DNA of 64,000 nt, taken from contig NZ_JAFEIG010000002.1 in the NCBI RefSeq assembly GCF_017495225.1, forward strand, positions 62,001 through 126,000. Reading direction: 5' to 3'. Below are positions 1-9,816 of the stretch, one piece after another. Every line of letters begins with the position of its first letter. Position 1 is the stretch's first letter. A program made the translations under genes and the position numbers. Origin of the DNA: Daejeonella sp. Lineage in GTDB: Bacteria; Bacteroidota; Bacteroidia; Sphingobacteriales; Sphingobacteriaceae. The notes under the pieces are model-generated. The model searched no databases, was not told the DNA's origin, and saw nothing but the letters and a program-made list of their open reading frames with translations.

Positions 1-1
1 T

Positions 2-1195
2 AAGCAATTACAGCAAATAAAAATTGAGGATCTTCTGGAAAGGGAACCTATTGTGATTCACAATGATATTATTAGCAATCAGATAAAAGGGAAGCGTATT
101 TTAGTAACAGGAGCTGCAGGTTCTATTGGCTCTGAAATTGTACGTCAATTAGTCAAATTCCATCCACAAATGATTGTTTTGAACGATCAATCGGAGAGCC
201 CCTTGCATGAATTACAACTCGAGTTAGAAGAAATGAATCTCGAGAATAATTTCCATACTTATATTGGTGATGTGCGAGATAATTGTCGCATGGATTTACT
301 ATTCCAAACCTTTAAGCCACATTATGTCTATCATGCCGCAGCTTATAAGCATGTGCCTATGATGGAGCATAATCCTTCGGAAGCGATAAGAACGAATGTA
401 TTGGGAACCAAAACCATTGCTGATCTTTCTGTAAAATATGGGGTAGATAAATTTGTGATGATCTCTACCGATAAAGCAGTAAATCCAACCAATGTGATGG
501 GTGCTTCTAAGCGTATTGCTGAGATTTATGTGCAGTCGCTTTTCAACTCTTTTAGGGAAAAAGGAAGCACCATTTACTCCAATGGATTAAGTCATTTGAA
601 CGATAAAGAAGGCGAAGTAAAAACTAAATTCATTACCACCCGCTTCGGGAATGTATTGGGATCTAATGGTTCGGTAATTCCGCGTTTTAAGGCGCAGATT
701 GAGCGTGGCGGACCGATAACCGTAACTCACCCAGATATTACACGTTATTTTATGACCATTCCGGAAGCTTGTCGCTTAGTGCTTGAGGCTGGTTCAATGG
801 GCGAGGGTGGCGAAATTTTTATTTTTGATATGGGCGAGTCGGTGAAGATTGTTGAATTAGCCAAGAAAATGATTCGTTTAAGCGGTTTGGTGCCAAATCA
901 AGATATTACCATTGAATATTCGGGCTTAAGACCAGGAGAAAAACTGTACGAAGAGCTATTAAATGATCTTGAAAATACGAAGCCTACACATCATGAAAAA
1001 ATCATGGTGGCACAAGTGAGGGAATATGATTTTCAAACAGTGAGTGCTTCCATCGCTAGTTTAATAAAGGTGAGTACGCAGTATAAAGATCGCCGGGTGG
1101 TTATGATGATGAAGGAGCTTGTCCCAGAGTTTAAGAGTAATAATTCCATTTATGAGGAGTTGGATGGGGTAATTATTCCCGTATTGGAAGAATAA
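2..1195 (+). CDS. CapD/FlaA1-type nucleoside-diphosphate-sugar epimerase/dehydratase (5'-truncated by window edge)
   Basis: Rossmann motif VTGAAGSIGSEIVRQL, STDKAVNPTNVMGASKR, RPGEKLYEELL. Frame 2 is open from base 2 (KQLQQIKIEDLLEREPIVIHND...), so the track start at 53 (GTG) is only the first possible start codon inside a longer gene. Confidence 0.93.
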   Translation, partial: KQLQQIKIEDLLEREPIVIHNDIISNQIKGKRILVTGAAGSIGSEIVRQLVKFHPQMIVLNDQSESPLHELQLELEEMNLENNFHTYIGDVRDNCRMDLLFQTFKPHYVYHAAAYKHVPMMEHNPSEAIRTNVLGTKTIADLSVKYGVDKFVMISTDKAVNPTNVMGASKRIAEIYVQSLFNSFREKGSTIYSNGLSHLNDKEGEVKTKFITTRFGNVLGSNGSVIPRFKAQIERGGPITVTHPDITRYFMTIPEACRLVLEAGSMGEGGEIFIFDMGESVKIVELAKKMIRLSGLVPNQDITIEYSGLRPGEKLYEELLNDLENTKPTHHEKIMVAQVREYDFQTVSASIASLIKVSTQYKDRRVVMMMKELVPEFKSNNSIYEELDGVIIPVLEE

Positions 1196-1248
1196 GTTTT
1201 TTCCTATTGCTATTCATTTATATCAAACAACAATAACATTAAATTTAT

Positions 1249-2808
1249 ATGTCGAGAATCAAATTTGTTGTTTTTTTAAGCCTATTTGTTACTTTTTCTG
1301 CCTTCTCTCAAAGCATCCCATTAGGCACTCCAGCCGTGGATGATTATTTGCGAAGAGCCCAATTAAGTGGAGAACTGAACCCTAATCTTTCTTTTACGGT
1401 AAGGCCCACCATGCCTTTTTCTGTAGATACTATTTCGGCTGAAAATTTCAATAATTTATTTTTACCCATGAGCCTTAGCTCTGAAAGATCAAAGAATAGA
1501 AATGGATTACATATACTCCCTGTTTCTTTGCTTCAGCGTTATAACAGTCATCCGTCTTATCATATGAATGATGGAGCTATGATTCCCGGTAAAGGTTATC
1601 AATCGCTTATTTCTGCTGGTGTTTTTGCAAAATTAGGTCCGATAAGCCTGCAATTAAGACCGGAATATATTTATGCGGCTAATGCCGATTTTAATGAGTT
1701 TAAGTCGCATAATGGGTCATCAGACCTACCCGTTCGTTTTGGAGAGGATCCCTATTCCAAATTATTATGGGGACAAAGTAGTTTTCGTATAAGTTTTGAT
1801 CCTGTTTCTCTTGGGATATCGAATGAGAATTTGTGGTGGGGTCCAGGGATTAAAAACTCCTTATTGATGAGTAATAGTTCCACAGGATTTAAGCATTTAA
1901 CCTTGAATACTACTCGCCCAATAAGAACGCCAATTGGTTCTTTTGAGACTCAAATAGTAGCAGGAAAATTGGAGGAGTCTGGTTTTTCAAATGTGAGGAG
2001 CGAAGATTGGAGATATTTATCAGGTATGGTTTTGAGCTATCAGCCACGCTGGCTGCCTGGAATATTTGTAGGTTTTTCCCGTGGTTTTCAAATTTATAGC
2101 AAAGAGAACGATGGTAGTTTTGGCGATTATTTTCCAGTTTTTCAGGCTTTTCAAAAAAAGAATACAAATGAGGATGCAAAGGCAAGAGACCAAGTTACCT
2201 CATTATTTGCACGTTGGTTATTTAAAGAATCAAAAGCTGAACTCTATTTCGAATATGGCTTAAACGATCATGCTTATGATTTACGTGATTTCCTTAATGC
2301 TCCAGAGCATGCTAGAGTATATACCTTAGGAATGAATAAGCTCGTTTCTTATCAAGGCAAAAAGGATGAGTTTATACAAATAGCTTTCGAGCTTTCACAT
2401 CTGGAGCAATCTATTGATCGTATTGTTAGAGATGCGGGTGAATGGTACACCCATAGTCAGGTATATCATGGATATACCAATCGTGGTGAGGTTTTGGGAG
2501 CAGGTATTGGTCCGGGGGGTAATTTCCAATCCCTACAAGTAAGCTGGGTTAAATCATTAAAGCAAATAGGACTACAATTTGAGCGTTATGAGCATAATGG
2601 AGACCTTGCAAATGCCTATGGATTAGGTCAGTGGGTAGATTTTAGTGCTGCTGCACTTTCCACATGGGATTATAAAAACTTCCTTTTGAATGCTAAATTA
2701 CAGGCTATACAATCGGTTAATTACCAATGGCTGTCGGGCCCTTATGGTTCGCCAAATAAGAATGCCTTTCATATCAATGCCGAGCTTGGAATAATGTATA
2801 GGTTTTAA
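1249..2808 (+). CDS. Capsule assembly Wzi-like outer-membrane protein (copy 1)
   Basis: Signal peptide, C-terminal beta-barrel end (MYRF), motifs NDGAMIPGKGYQ and SNENLWWGPGIKNSLLMSN shared with the 3535-5208 ORF. Confidence 0.82.
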   Translation: MSRIKFVVFLSLFVTFSAFSQSIPLGTPAVDDYLRRAQLSGELNPNLSFTVRPTMPFSVDTISAENFNNLFLPMSLSSERSKNRNGLHILPVSLLQRYNSHPSYHMNDGAMIPGKGYQSLISAGVFAKLGPISLQLRPEYIYAANADFNEFKSHNGSSDLPVRFGEDPYSKLLWGQSSFRISFDPVSLGISNENLWWGPGIKNSLLMSNSSTGFKHLTLNTTRPIRTPIGSFETQIVAGKLEESGFSNVRSEDWRYLSGMVLSYQPRWLPGIFVGFSRGFQIYSKENDGSFGDYFPVFQAFQKKNTNEDAKARDQVTSLFARWLFKESKAELYFEYGLNDHAYDLRDFLNAPEHARVYTLGMNKLVSYQGKKDEFIQIAFELSHLEQSIDRIVRDAGEWYTHSQVYHGYTNRGEVLGAGIGPGGNFQSLQVSWVKSLKQIGLQFERYEHNGDLANAYGLGQWVDFSAAALSTWDYKNFLLNAKLQAIQSVNYQWLSGPYGSPNKNAFHINAELGIMYRF

Positions 2809-2822
2809 ACATTAAGAGTCTG

Positions 2823-3530
2823 ATGGAATATACTAAAAATAAACGAGATTACCAAATATCTCTAAGAAGGGGCTTTATAGGATATTCTATACTATTATTC
2901 AGCATCTTTTTTTTGATGTCTTGCAAAGGATTACAAAAAGATACGGTTGTATATTTTAATGATTTTGAGGGAGAGTTACTTACCAATATTACAGATGGTA
3001 AGGTTGAGAAGTACAATGGGACTAAAGTATTGGGAAGATATTCTCAACATGGTTTTACTTTAAATTTAAAGGACTTGCCAGTTCATAACATGATGCAAAT
3101 AACTTTTGATTTGTACATTCATGATACCTGGGATGGTAATACTGTGAAGCCCGAGGGTCCGGATATTTGGATTATGAATATTGATCGTTGGAGTGCCGTT
3201 TATGCAACATTTGCCAATGGTTTATTTACAGACTACAGGCAATCTTATCCTGTTTTGCAGCCCAATTATGATCCTAATACAGGCTTTTTATTTATAAACA
3301 ATAAGCCCAATAGTAATGCGATTAAAACTGACCTACCGGGTGCATGTAAATTAAGCGATAAGAAAGGAGGGACAAGTATGTACCGAATTACTCGTACCAT
3401 TGAGCATCATGAGAGTAGTTTTGAATTGGGTTGTTATGCCCAGTTAGAAGACTCAGATTTGCCTAATAAAAACTGTAATGAGAGTTGGTCTGTTGACAAC
3501 CTTAAAATAATGACCATTGAACTTAAATAG
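2823..3530 (+). CDS. Putative lipoprotein, possibly with a lectin/CBM-like beta-sandwich domain
   Basis: Hydrophobic leader ending LMSC (lipobox); VYFNDFEG and ITFDLYIHDTWDGN resemble motifs of concanavalin-like extracellular proteins; lies between two Wzi-like genes. Confidence 0.6.
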   Translation: MEYTKNKRDYQISLRRGFIGYSILLFSIFFLMSCKGLQKDTVVYFNDFEGELLTNITDGKVEKYNGTKVLGRYSQHGFTLNLKDLPVHNMMQITFDLYIHDTWDGNTVKPEGPDIWIMNIDRWSAVYATFANGLFTDYRQSYPVLQPNYDPNTGFLFINNKPNSNAIKTDLPGACKLSDKKGGTSMYRITRTIEHHESSFELGCYAQLEDSDLPNKNCNESWSVDNLKIMTIELK

Positions 3531-3534
3531 CTTT

Positions 3535-5208
3535 ATGCCACTAAATAGAGTTTGGAATTTTTTGCTTTTGATGCTATTCGCTTCTTTGGAGGTATTTAGT
3601 CAGACATTACCTGTTGGCACTCCCGTATTGGAGGATGCCTACCGTAGATCACAATTATTGGGTCAAAGCGATTCACTTAGCTCATTTACTATCCGTCCTA
3701 TTTCTAATGATGGAAATCAATTTATGGAGACTAAAGCTTCAGTTGATAGTGTAAAAAAGGTTTTAGATCTTTTGTATATCAGTAATAAGTATCAATTCCA
3801 TGGAGGCAAAGGTGTTATTCGTTTGCTTCCTATAACTTATCAGCGTCAGTATAATTCGCTACTTCCTTATGGTTGGAATGATGGAGCCATGATTCCATCA
3901 AAGGGAATTCAAACGCATTTAAGTACGGGTGTTTATGCTCAATATGGTCCATTGAGTATTCAACTTAAACCAGAGTATGTCAATGCTGAAAATTTGGAAT
4001 ATGATGGTTTTGCAGCAGAGCAATTTGATATAGTTTGGGCAAATTATTATGATAAATATTATAATGTTTCTGAGATTACTGATCGTTTTAACGATGAGGT
4101 TTATAATAAGTTGAATTGGGGTCAGTCAAGTATTCGCTTAACATTTGATCCTGTTTCTATTGGTTTATCTAATGAGAATTTGTGGTGGGGACCAGGGCAT
4201 AGGAATTCCTTAATTATGACGAATAATGCACCGGGATTTAAGCATATAACATTAAATACCTCTCGTCCTGTTCAAACCAAAATTGGTTCATTTGAGGCGC
4301 AAATTATTGCAGGTCGGCTAGAAAATTCGGGTGTTTTACCTCCGGAAGTTAATCGAGTTTATGAGCAACAGGCGCTATATATTCCGAAGCGCGATGATTG
4401 GCGTTACCTTTCGGGATTGGTTTTTACTTTCAATCCGAAATGGACTCCGGGACTATTTATTGGAGCTAGCCGAGTTTCGCAGATGTATAATCAGGATTCG
4501 GGTAAGAGTCCCGCAGATTTTTTACCACTCCTTCAGCCTTTTGAAAGTAAATTGGCAGCAGAAGCCAGAGACCGCTATTCTACGCTCTTTTTTAGATGGG
4601 TATTAAAGGAGGCACATGCTGAGATTTATGGCGAGTATGGCCATCAGGGTAAAAAGTCTTTTGGAGATTTCTTGAAGGAGCCTGATAGAAATGCAGCCTA
4701 TATGTGGGGCGTAAGGAAATTATTCCCTTGGAGCAGAAGACGTGCTGAATTTTTGCAAGTGTTTTTAGAGTTCACAGAATTACAACAAGCTTATGTACCT
4801 GTTAAGGGTGGATGGTACACTAGCACTAATATCCGACAAGGATATACGCATAATGGGCAGGTGCTAGGTGCTGGAATTGGTCCCGGTAGTAATTTGCAAA
4901 CCCTTAATATTAGCTGGGTGAAGGGCCTAAAGCGTATTGGTGTTCAAGGAGAACGCTATCTCCACAACAACGATTTTTATTATCAGATGTTTATCAATCC
5001 GCCGGATTATAGAAAGCATTATGTAGATATGAGTGCTTCTGCATTTCTAGATTGGGACTTTAAAAACTTTATTCTTAGTGCAAAAGGGACTGTGGTACGT
5101 TCATTAAACTATCAATATGTTTTATATAATAGACCAACGGCATATTTTGTAACTGGCTGGGATCGAATTAATTATCAAGCGAGTTTTGGTTTAACCTATC
5201 GCTTTTAA
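3535..5208 (+). CDS. Capsule assembly Wzi-like outer-membrane protein (copy 2)
   Basis: Paralog of 1249-2808: NDGAMIPSKGIQ, SNENLWWGPGHRNSLIMTN, GFKHITLNTSRPVQTKIGSFEAQIIAG. The ORF track begins at TTG 3517; ATG at 3535 gives a normal signal peptide and avoids overlap with the upstream gene. Confidence 0.82.
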   Translation: MPLNRVWNFLLLMLFASLEVFSQTLPVGTPVLEDAYRRSQLLGQSDSLSSFTIRPISNDGNQFMETKASVDSVKKVLDLLYISNKYQFHGGKGVIRLLPITYQRQYNSLLPYGWNDGAMIPSKGIQTHLSTGVYAQYGPLSIQLKPEYVNAENLEYDGFAAEQFDIVWANYYDKYYNVSEITDRFNDEVYNKLNWGQSSIRLTFDPVSIGLSNENLWWGPGHRNSLIMTNNAPGFKHITLNTSRPVQTKIGSFEAQIIAGRLENSGVLPPEVNRVYEQQALYIPKRDDWRYLSGLVFTFNPKWTPGLFIGASRVSQMYNQDSGKSPADFLPLLQPFESKLAAEARDRYSTLFFRWVLKEAHAEIYGEYGHQGKKSFGDFLKEPDRNAAYMWGVRKLFPWSRRRAEFLQVFLEFTELQQAYVPVKGGWYTSTNIRQGYTHNGQVLGAGIGPGSNLQTLNISWVKGLKRIGVQGERYLHNNDFYYQMFINPPDYRKHYVDMSASAFLDWDFKNFILSAKGTVVRSLNYQYVLYNRPTAYFVTGWDRINYQASFGLTYRF

Positions 5209-6436
5209 TTCTATTCTTTTTTATATAAATCCAATAAATACTTGCAGCAATAAGTATTAAAATTTCGCATGCGATAGTAGCAATGGCTGCTCCTAATGCG
5301 CCATAGTTAGGTATGAGGAAGAAGTTTAATGCGATATTAATTAGGATCATGATTAGGTTTAGCAGAACCAAGAATTTGACTTTTCCGATGGCTACCAGGT
5401 TATTGCTGATAGAGCCGTAGATAAAAACAATTGCCAAATACCAGACTAATACCTTAAATGTGGGGATAGATTGATCATATTTTAGCTCAAAGAAGAATTT
5501 AAAGATGATATCTGAGCCTAGGAATAGAAAGCTGCTTAGCAATATACCAATTCCGCCTAAATAGTAAAGTGCGATATACTGAATACGATTGAATTTATCT
5601 TTTTGCTGTGAATACTTAGCTAAGCTTGGGAAAATGGCAGTCATGAATGCCCCTGAGATGAACATGAAAGGATAAATAAAGCGTGTTGCCCCCGAATAAT
5701 ATCCTACCTCTGTGCTGCCCACCATTTTTTCTAGCATAACAATATCAATTTTATTATAAATGATATTTGCGGCCATTAAAACAGTGAATAATAGTCCCTG
5801 TTTAATAAATGAAAAGCTTGATGAAAAGTCAATTTTTATTTCAAATAAATAGGAGAATTCTTTTTTTAGCTTGGTATAAATTAAGAGAAGTGAAAGAACA
5901 ATGCAGTTGATAAATCCTAAGAAAATAAAATATTGAAGTGGGGCTTTATAGTAAATCCCAAAGAGCATAAATAGTAATTTTAAGGCGCTCAGAGTAATGT
6001 CTTTATAAAAGACAAGGTCTTTTCTGTCCGATGCAATAAGAATGGCAAGCATGGGCGCAAACAGGCTGCTAGCAACCACGCTCAAGCCGAAGACAATAAG
6101 TAAATAGAAATCTGTGGTCGAATTTGTGGTATAACTGAATAATACAATTAAAAGGAGCATAATCGCACTGATTAGTATTTGTGCTGATTGTGCTTTGGAG
6201 TAGATACTTTGAATTTTATCGGGATTCTGACTACTTTCTTTAATGATGTGCTGAGTAAAGCCACCATCAGCGAAAAAGGCAAATATTGAAATAAACTCGA
6301 TGATATAAATGTATTTCCCATATTCAGGGATGGGGAGGTATCGCATCAAAAATACTAAACCGATAAAGCCTAGTACTTGTACAATCATGCTTCCTGCTAC
6401 ATATACCGCCGAATTTTTCAGTAATTCTTTTTGCAT
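5168..6436 (-). CDS. Oligosaccharide flippase (Wzx-like, MOP superfamily)
   Basis: About 12 predicted hydrophobic segments; N-terminal VYVAGSMIVQVLGFIGLVFLMRYLPIPEYGKY is typical of polysaccharide flippases. Confidence 0.85.
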   Translation of the reverse strand: MQKELLKNSAVYVAGSMIVQVLGFIGLVFLMRYLPIPEYGKYIYIIEFISIFAFFADGGFTQHIIKESSQNPDKIQSIYSKAQSAQILISAIMLLLIVLFSYTTNSTTDFYLLIVFGLSVVASSLFAPMLAILIASDRKDLVFYKDITLSALKLLFMLFGIYYKAPLQYFIFLGFINCIVLSLLLIYTKLKKEFSYLFEIKIDFSSSFSFIKQGLLFTVLMAANIIYNKIDIVMLEKMVGSTEVGYYSGATRFIYPFMFISGAFMTAIFPSLAKYSQQKDKFNRIQYIALYYLGGIGILLSSFLFLGSDIIFKFFFELKYDQSIPTFKVLVWYLAIVFIYGSISNNLVAIGKVKFLVLLNLIMILINIALNFFLIPNYGALGAAIATIACEILILIAASIYWIYIKKNRIKSDRLNQNSLDN

Positions 6437-7590
6437 TAGCTATTCAGTTTTTCGGCTAGTTTTTTAACAATTTTAGTCCACACGAAATTATTCATCGAAA
6501 AATCCCTAATGGCTCTAAATTTTTCTTCAGATAAATAATTTGGAGCGATACTTTTTTGTATTGCCATAGCAAAGTCTTGTGCAGTGGGTTCAGCAATTAT
6601 TCCGTACTGGCCATTTTCAGTAATGTGCTTAGCACTTGATACGGGGCTAGTTATGATGTGGTTTCCAAAGTAAAGTGCTTCTGGAAAGGCGATAGGGAAG
6701 CCCTCATGTCTGGAGCTTAAACAAAATATTTTAGCTTTATTATACCAATCGAACAATTCAAGCCTATCGCTAATGTTTCCAGTGAAAATCACTTTATCTT
6801 TTAGCTGAGGAAGCTCTTGGAAAAAAGTATTTATATGTGATTTAAATTCTTCTTCAATTGGCCCTATGATATACACTTTCCAATCCTTTAAATCGATTAA
6901 TTTTAATGCATCAAGAAGTAATTCGGTGTTTTTCTGATCTGTTCCAATTCTTCCTACTGTTAGGATGATATTTTCTTTCTCTTGATATGGCTTAACTAAA
7001 ATTTCTTGTTGTATGGATATATCATCTATACCATTGGGAATACAGATGAGTTTATCTTTTAATTCGGGATAAACTTGAAGCAGATATTGTTTTGCATCTT
7101 CACTTTCAACGGATAGGATATCAGTGAATTTAAAAATCCAGCTTGTAAGAATCTGAAGAAAATAGTTTTTGATTTTATAATTGGAGAAGAAAAAGGAGTT
7201 ATACTTTTTAAAGAAGAGGATATCCATATCTAGTTTGATATAAGATTTACCTTTAGGATTAAGCAATTTATAGATAAGAAGATAGAGGAAATTCCCTTTT
7301 TTAAAATGGAATAGATTTAATACATCGATTGTTTTTGAGTGGGATAATAGATAGCTTAAAATGCCAATCTCAAAATAAAATATTCGTCCTTTTTTGGGGA
7401 TCAATGTTAATTCTAAGCCTTTTACTTCTTTATTTAGAAAGCTATAACTTTCGGTATTTTTATAGCTCACAAGATTGGAATGAAAGCCCTCTGTTTTAAA
7501 CATAAAATAGGGAAGCTGACCTACATCTTTAACGAGGTGAAAGTTCTCCGCATCGGTAAATATAGTTGTAAAGGTTTTTTTTTGCTTCAT
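6436..7590 (-). CDS. Glycosyltransferase family 4-type
   Basis: IILTVGRIGTDQKNTELLLDAL and CLSSRHEGFPIAFPEAL motifs of the GT-B fold. Confidence 0.85.
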   Translation of the reverse strand: MKQKKTFTTIFTDAENFHLVKDVGQLPYFMFKTEGFHSNLVSYKNTESYSFLNKEVKGLELTLIPKKGRIFYFEIGILSYLLSHSKTIDVLNLFHFKKGNFLYLLIYKLLNPKGKSYIKLDMDILFFKKYNSFFFSNYKIKNYFLQILTSWIFKFTDILSVESEDAKQYLLQVYPELKDKLICIPNGIDDISIQQEILVKPYQEKENIILTVGRIGTDQKNTELLLDALKLIDLKDWKVYIIGPIEEEFKSHINTFFQELPQLKDKVIFTGNISDRLELFDWYNKAKIFCLSSRHEGFPIAFPEALYFGNHIITSPVSSAKHITENGQYGIIAEPTAQDFAMAIQKSIAPNYLSEEKFRAIRDFSMNNFVWTKIVKKLAEKLNS

Positions 7591-7819
7591 CTATAAATTA
7601 GCCCCAAAAATGTGTGCATTAAAATTGAAAAAAGGGAAAGCTACCAATCAAAATTTTTCATTTTCTTTCAAAGCTACGATTTCTTGTTAATTTGTAAGAG
7701 GTGGATGTGAGGCTTTTTGTTTGGCATTATTCTATCAAATGTGCGCTGATATTTTTGATAATTAAAGGTATTTTTGTTTTTTAATAAATTTTATTCTGTT
7801 TTTACCGCTTATTGCTGAA

Positions 7820-8746
7820 ATGATGAAGAGTGAGCCGCCATCTTTTATTTATCCACCAATTTCTGTTGCCATAGCAACTTATAATGGAGCAAAATATCTT
7901 GAGGCGCAGCTTGATTCTATACTTTCTCAAACGCTAAAACCTGCCGAAATTATTGTTTGTGATGATAATTCTACTGATGGCACTCAAGAAATTCTTGAAA
8001 AATATCAGTCGAGGGGTGATTTAAAATTTTTTGTCAATGCCGAACGATTGGGCTTTATTGGCAATTTTAAGCGTGCGGTATCGCTCACAGCTCCTGAAAA
8101 TTATATCGCTTTATCCGATCAAGATGATATTTGGCTAGACACTAAAATTGAGTCGGCGGCTAAGCTTTTACTCAAAATTGATGAGGTAAATAGGCCAAGT
8201 ATGGTTTATTCCGATTTGGTTCTTGTAGATGAAAACTTAAACGTCTTAAATCCATCTTTTAGGGATGAGTTGGGTCAGAGTACTTATAAGCACTGCTTAG
8301 AAACGCTTTTATTTGGTTGTTTTGTAAATGGCTGTACCATGTTGATGAATCCTAAAATGAGGGCTTATTTTCCTAGTATTCCGGAGCAGGGGACTTTAAA
8401 TCATGATACTTGGATGTCATTAATTGCTTATACTTTTGGGAAGGTATCGGTTGTGCCAGAATCTTTGATTTTATATCGAAAGCACACTAATAATGCTACT
8501 GATTTAGTCAGTTTAAGTAAAATGACTCGGTTCCAAAGATTATGGCATGAGGTAAAAAGGTCCTTCAAGCAAAATGATCTTTTTGAAGATCAGATTAGTT
8601 TTGTTGCAGAATTTTATCAGGCCTTTAACAAGGAGCTTAGTCAAGAACAGGACCTTTTACTTCAAAAATTCATAAAGTTGAAGGCTAAGTCCTATTTAGA
8701 AAAGAAAATTGCCTTGAGAAGTTTTTTTCGTGGTAAATGGAAGTAA
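7820..8746 (+). CDS. Glycosyltransferase family 2
   Basis: ISVAIATYNGAKYLEAQLDSILSQTLKPAEIIVCDDNSTDGT, ALSDQDDIW. Confidence 0.92.
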   Translation: MMKSEPPSFIYPPISVAIATYNGAKYLEAQLDSILSQTLKPAEIIVCDDNSTDGTQEILEKYQSRGDLKFFVNAERLGFIGNFKRAVSLTAPENYIALSDQDDIWLDTKIESAAKLLLKIDEVNRPSMVYSDLVLVDENLNVLNPSFRDELGQSTYKHCLETLLFGCFVNGCTMLMNPKMRAYFPSIPEQGTLNHDTWMSLIAYTFGKVSVVPESLILYRKHTNNATDLVSLSKMTRFQRLWHEVKRSFKQNDLFEDQISFVAEFYQAFNKELSQEQDLLLQKFIKLKAKSYLEKKIALRSFFRGKWK

Positions 8747-8747
8747 T

Positions 8748-9815
8748 TTAAAGCTTTGATGAATTAGATTTTGTAATCAAAACATAGAGGCAAGCAATTA
8801 ATCCCATAATCATCATCCCATAAACTATTGATTTTAAATATCCTGTTCTGTTCTTTAAAAGGGGGAGTTCAGGTTCATCAACTATTTGAAATGTAGGGGT
8901 TTCTTGTAGGAGCAAGGTGCGACTTACCTCCAAATTTTTTACTATCTCTGTATAAATTGATTGTAGCACAGTTTTATCTCTCTGCTTTAATTCGATGTTT
9001 ACATTTTGTGTAACATAGGCAGGATTTTTATCAAGCATAATTTCATTTGCTGCTATGGCCGTATAGGTTTTACGGTTTAATAAGTTTTCGATGCTATCGG
9101 CACGTGCTTGCAAGCGATTAATATTGTTTTTTTGACGCTTGGTCTTTGTTTCAATATAAAAATTGGTTGCCTGATCAATTAATCTTAAAGTAAATAGCTG
9201 CGCAACTTTTTCATTGTGCATGGTTACTGAGGCTTCGAAGAAGCTTAGTTTTTTATCAGTTTTTCCAACGGCAAGTTCTTTTTCTTTGATTCTTAGGATG
9301 ATTACTTGCAGCAAACTATCTTGTAATCTTGAATATGAATCTGGGTTGGCTGGGAAGTTAATGGCTGTACCATTATTATACTTATCGCCCCAGGTCTGAC
9401 TTAATTTTGCTGTTTTAGCGTATTGATCGGCAATGGTGATATTGCTTTTCTCATCATAGGGGCTAAGCAGCGTATTTTTAATCATTTTATTACTTCGAAG
9501 TAATTGCTGAACATTGTCGCCAGCAAGCACTCCTCCTGTTCCAGAAATCCCACCAATATCGAATCCTAATTGCCCGGCAAGTCCAGAAATTAATGATCCG
9601 CTACCACCTTTGGCTTCCTCTACAACAAATGAAAGTTTTGCGGTATAGCTAATTGGTTTTAGCCAAGCATAAACTATTCCGAATACAGCTCCTAAAATAG
9701 AGATAGCTATGATTTTAAATCGAGATTGCCATAAGTAAAGAAAATCTGCCTTTCGTTTTTCAAAGATATCTCTGAATGAAAATTCAGGTTCATATGGGTA
9801 TATTTCCTTACTCAT
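8748..9815 (-). CDS. Wzz/chain-length-determinant-like polysaccharide co-polymerase without kinase domain
   Basis: N- and C-terminal TM segments, periplasmic coiled region, C-terminal PELPLLKN before the last TM; no Walker motifs seen. Confidence 0.82.
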   Translation of the reverse strand: MSKEIYPYEPEFSFRDIFEKRKADFLYLWQSRFKIIAISILGAVFGIVYAWLKPISYTAKLSFVVEEAKGGSGSLISGLAGQLGFDIGGISGTGGVLAGDNVQQLLRSNKMIKNTLLSPYDEKSNITIADQYAKTAKLSQTWGDKYNNGTAINFPANPDSYSRLQDSLLQVIILRIKEKELAVGKTDKKLSFFEASVTMHNEKVAQLFTLRLIDQATNFYIETKTKRQKNNINRLQARADSIENLLNRKTYTAIAANEIMLDKNPAYVTQNVNIELKQRDKTVLQSIYTEIVKNLEVSRTLLLQETPTFQIVDEPELPLLKNRTGYLKSIVYGMMIMGLIACLYVLITKSNSSKL

Positions 9816-9816
9816 T

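Noticed and set aside
1910-2185. 91-aa minus-strand ORF inside Wzi copy 1, and similar antisense ORFs (28296-28556, 46287-46562, 47301-47546)
   Set aside because: Lie wholly within well-supported genes on the other strand and have no family motifs.
4331-4606. 91-aa plus-strand ORF inside Wzi copy 2
   Set aside because: Out-of-frame overlap with a confident gene, no recognisable domain.
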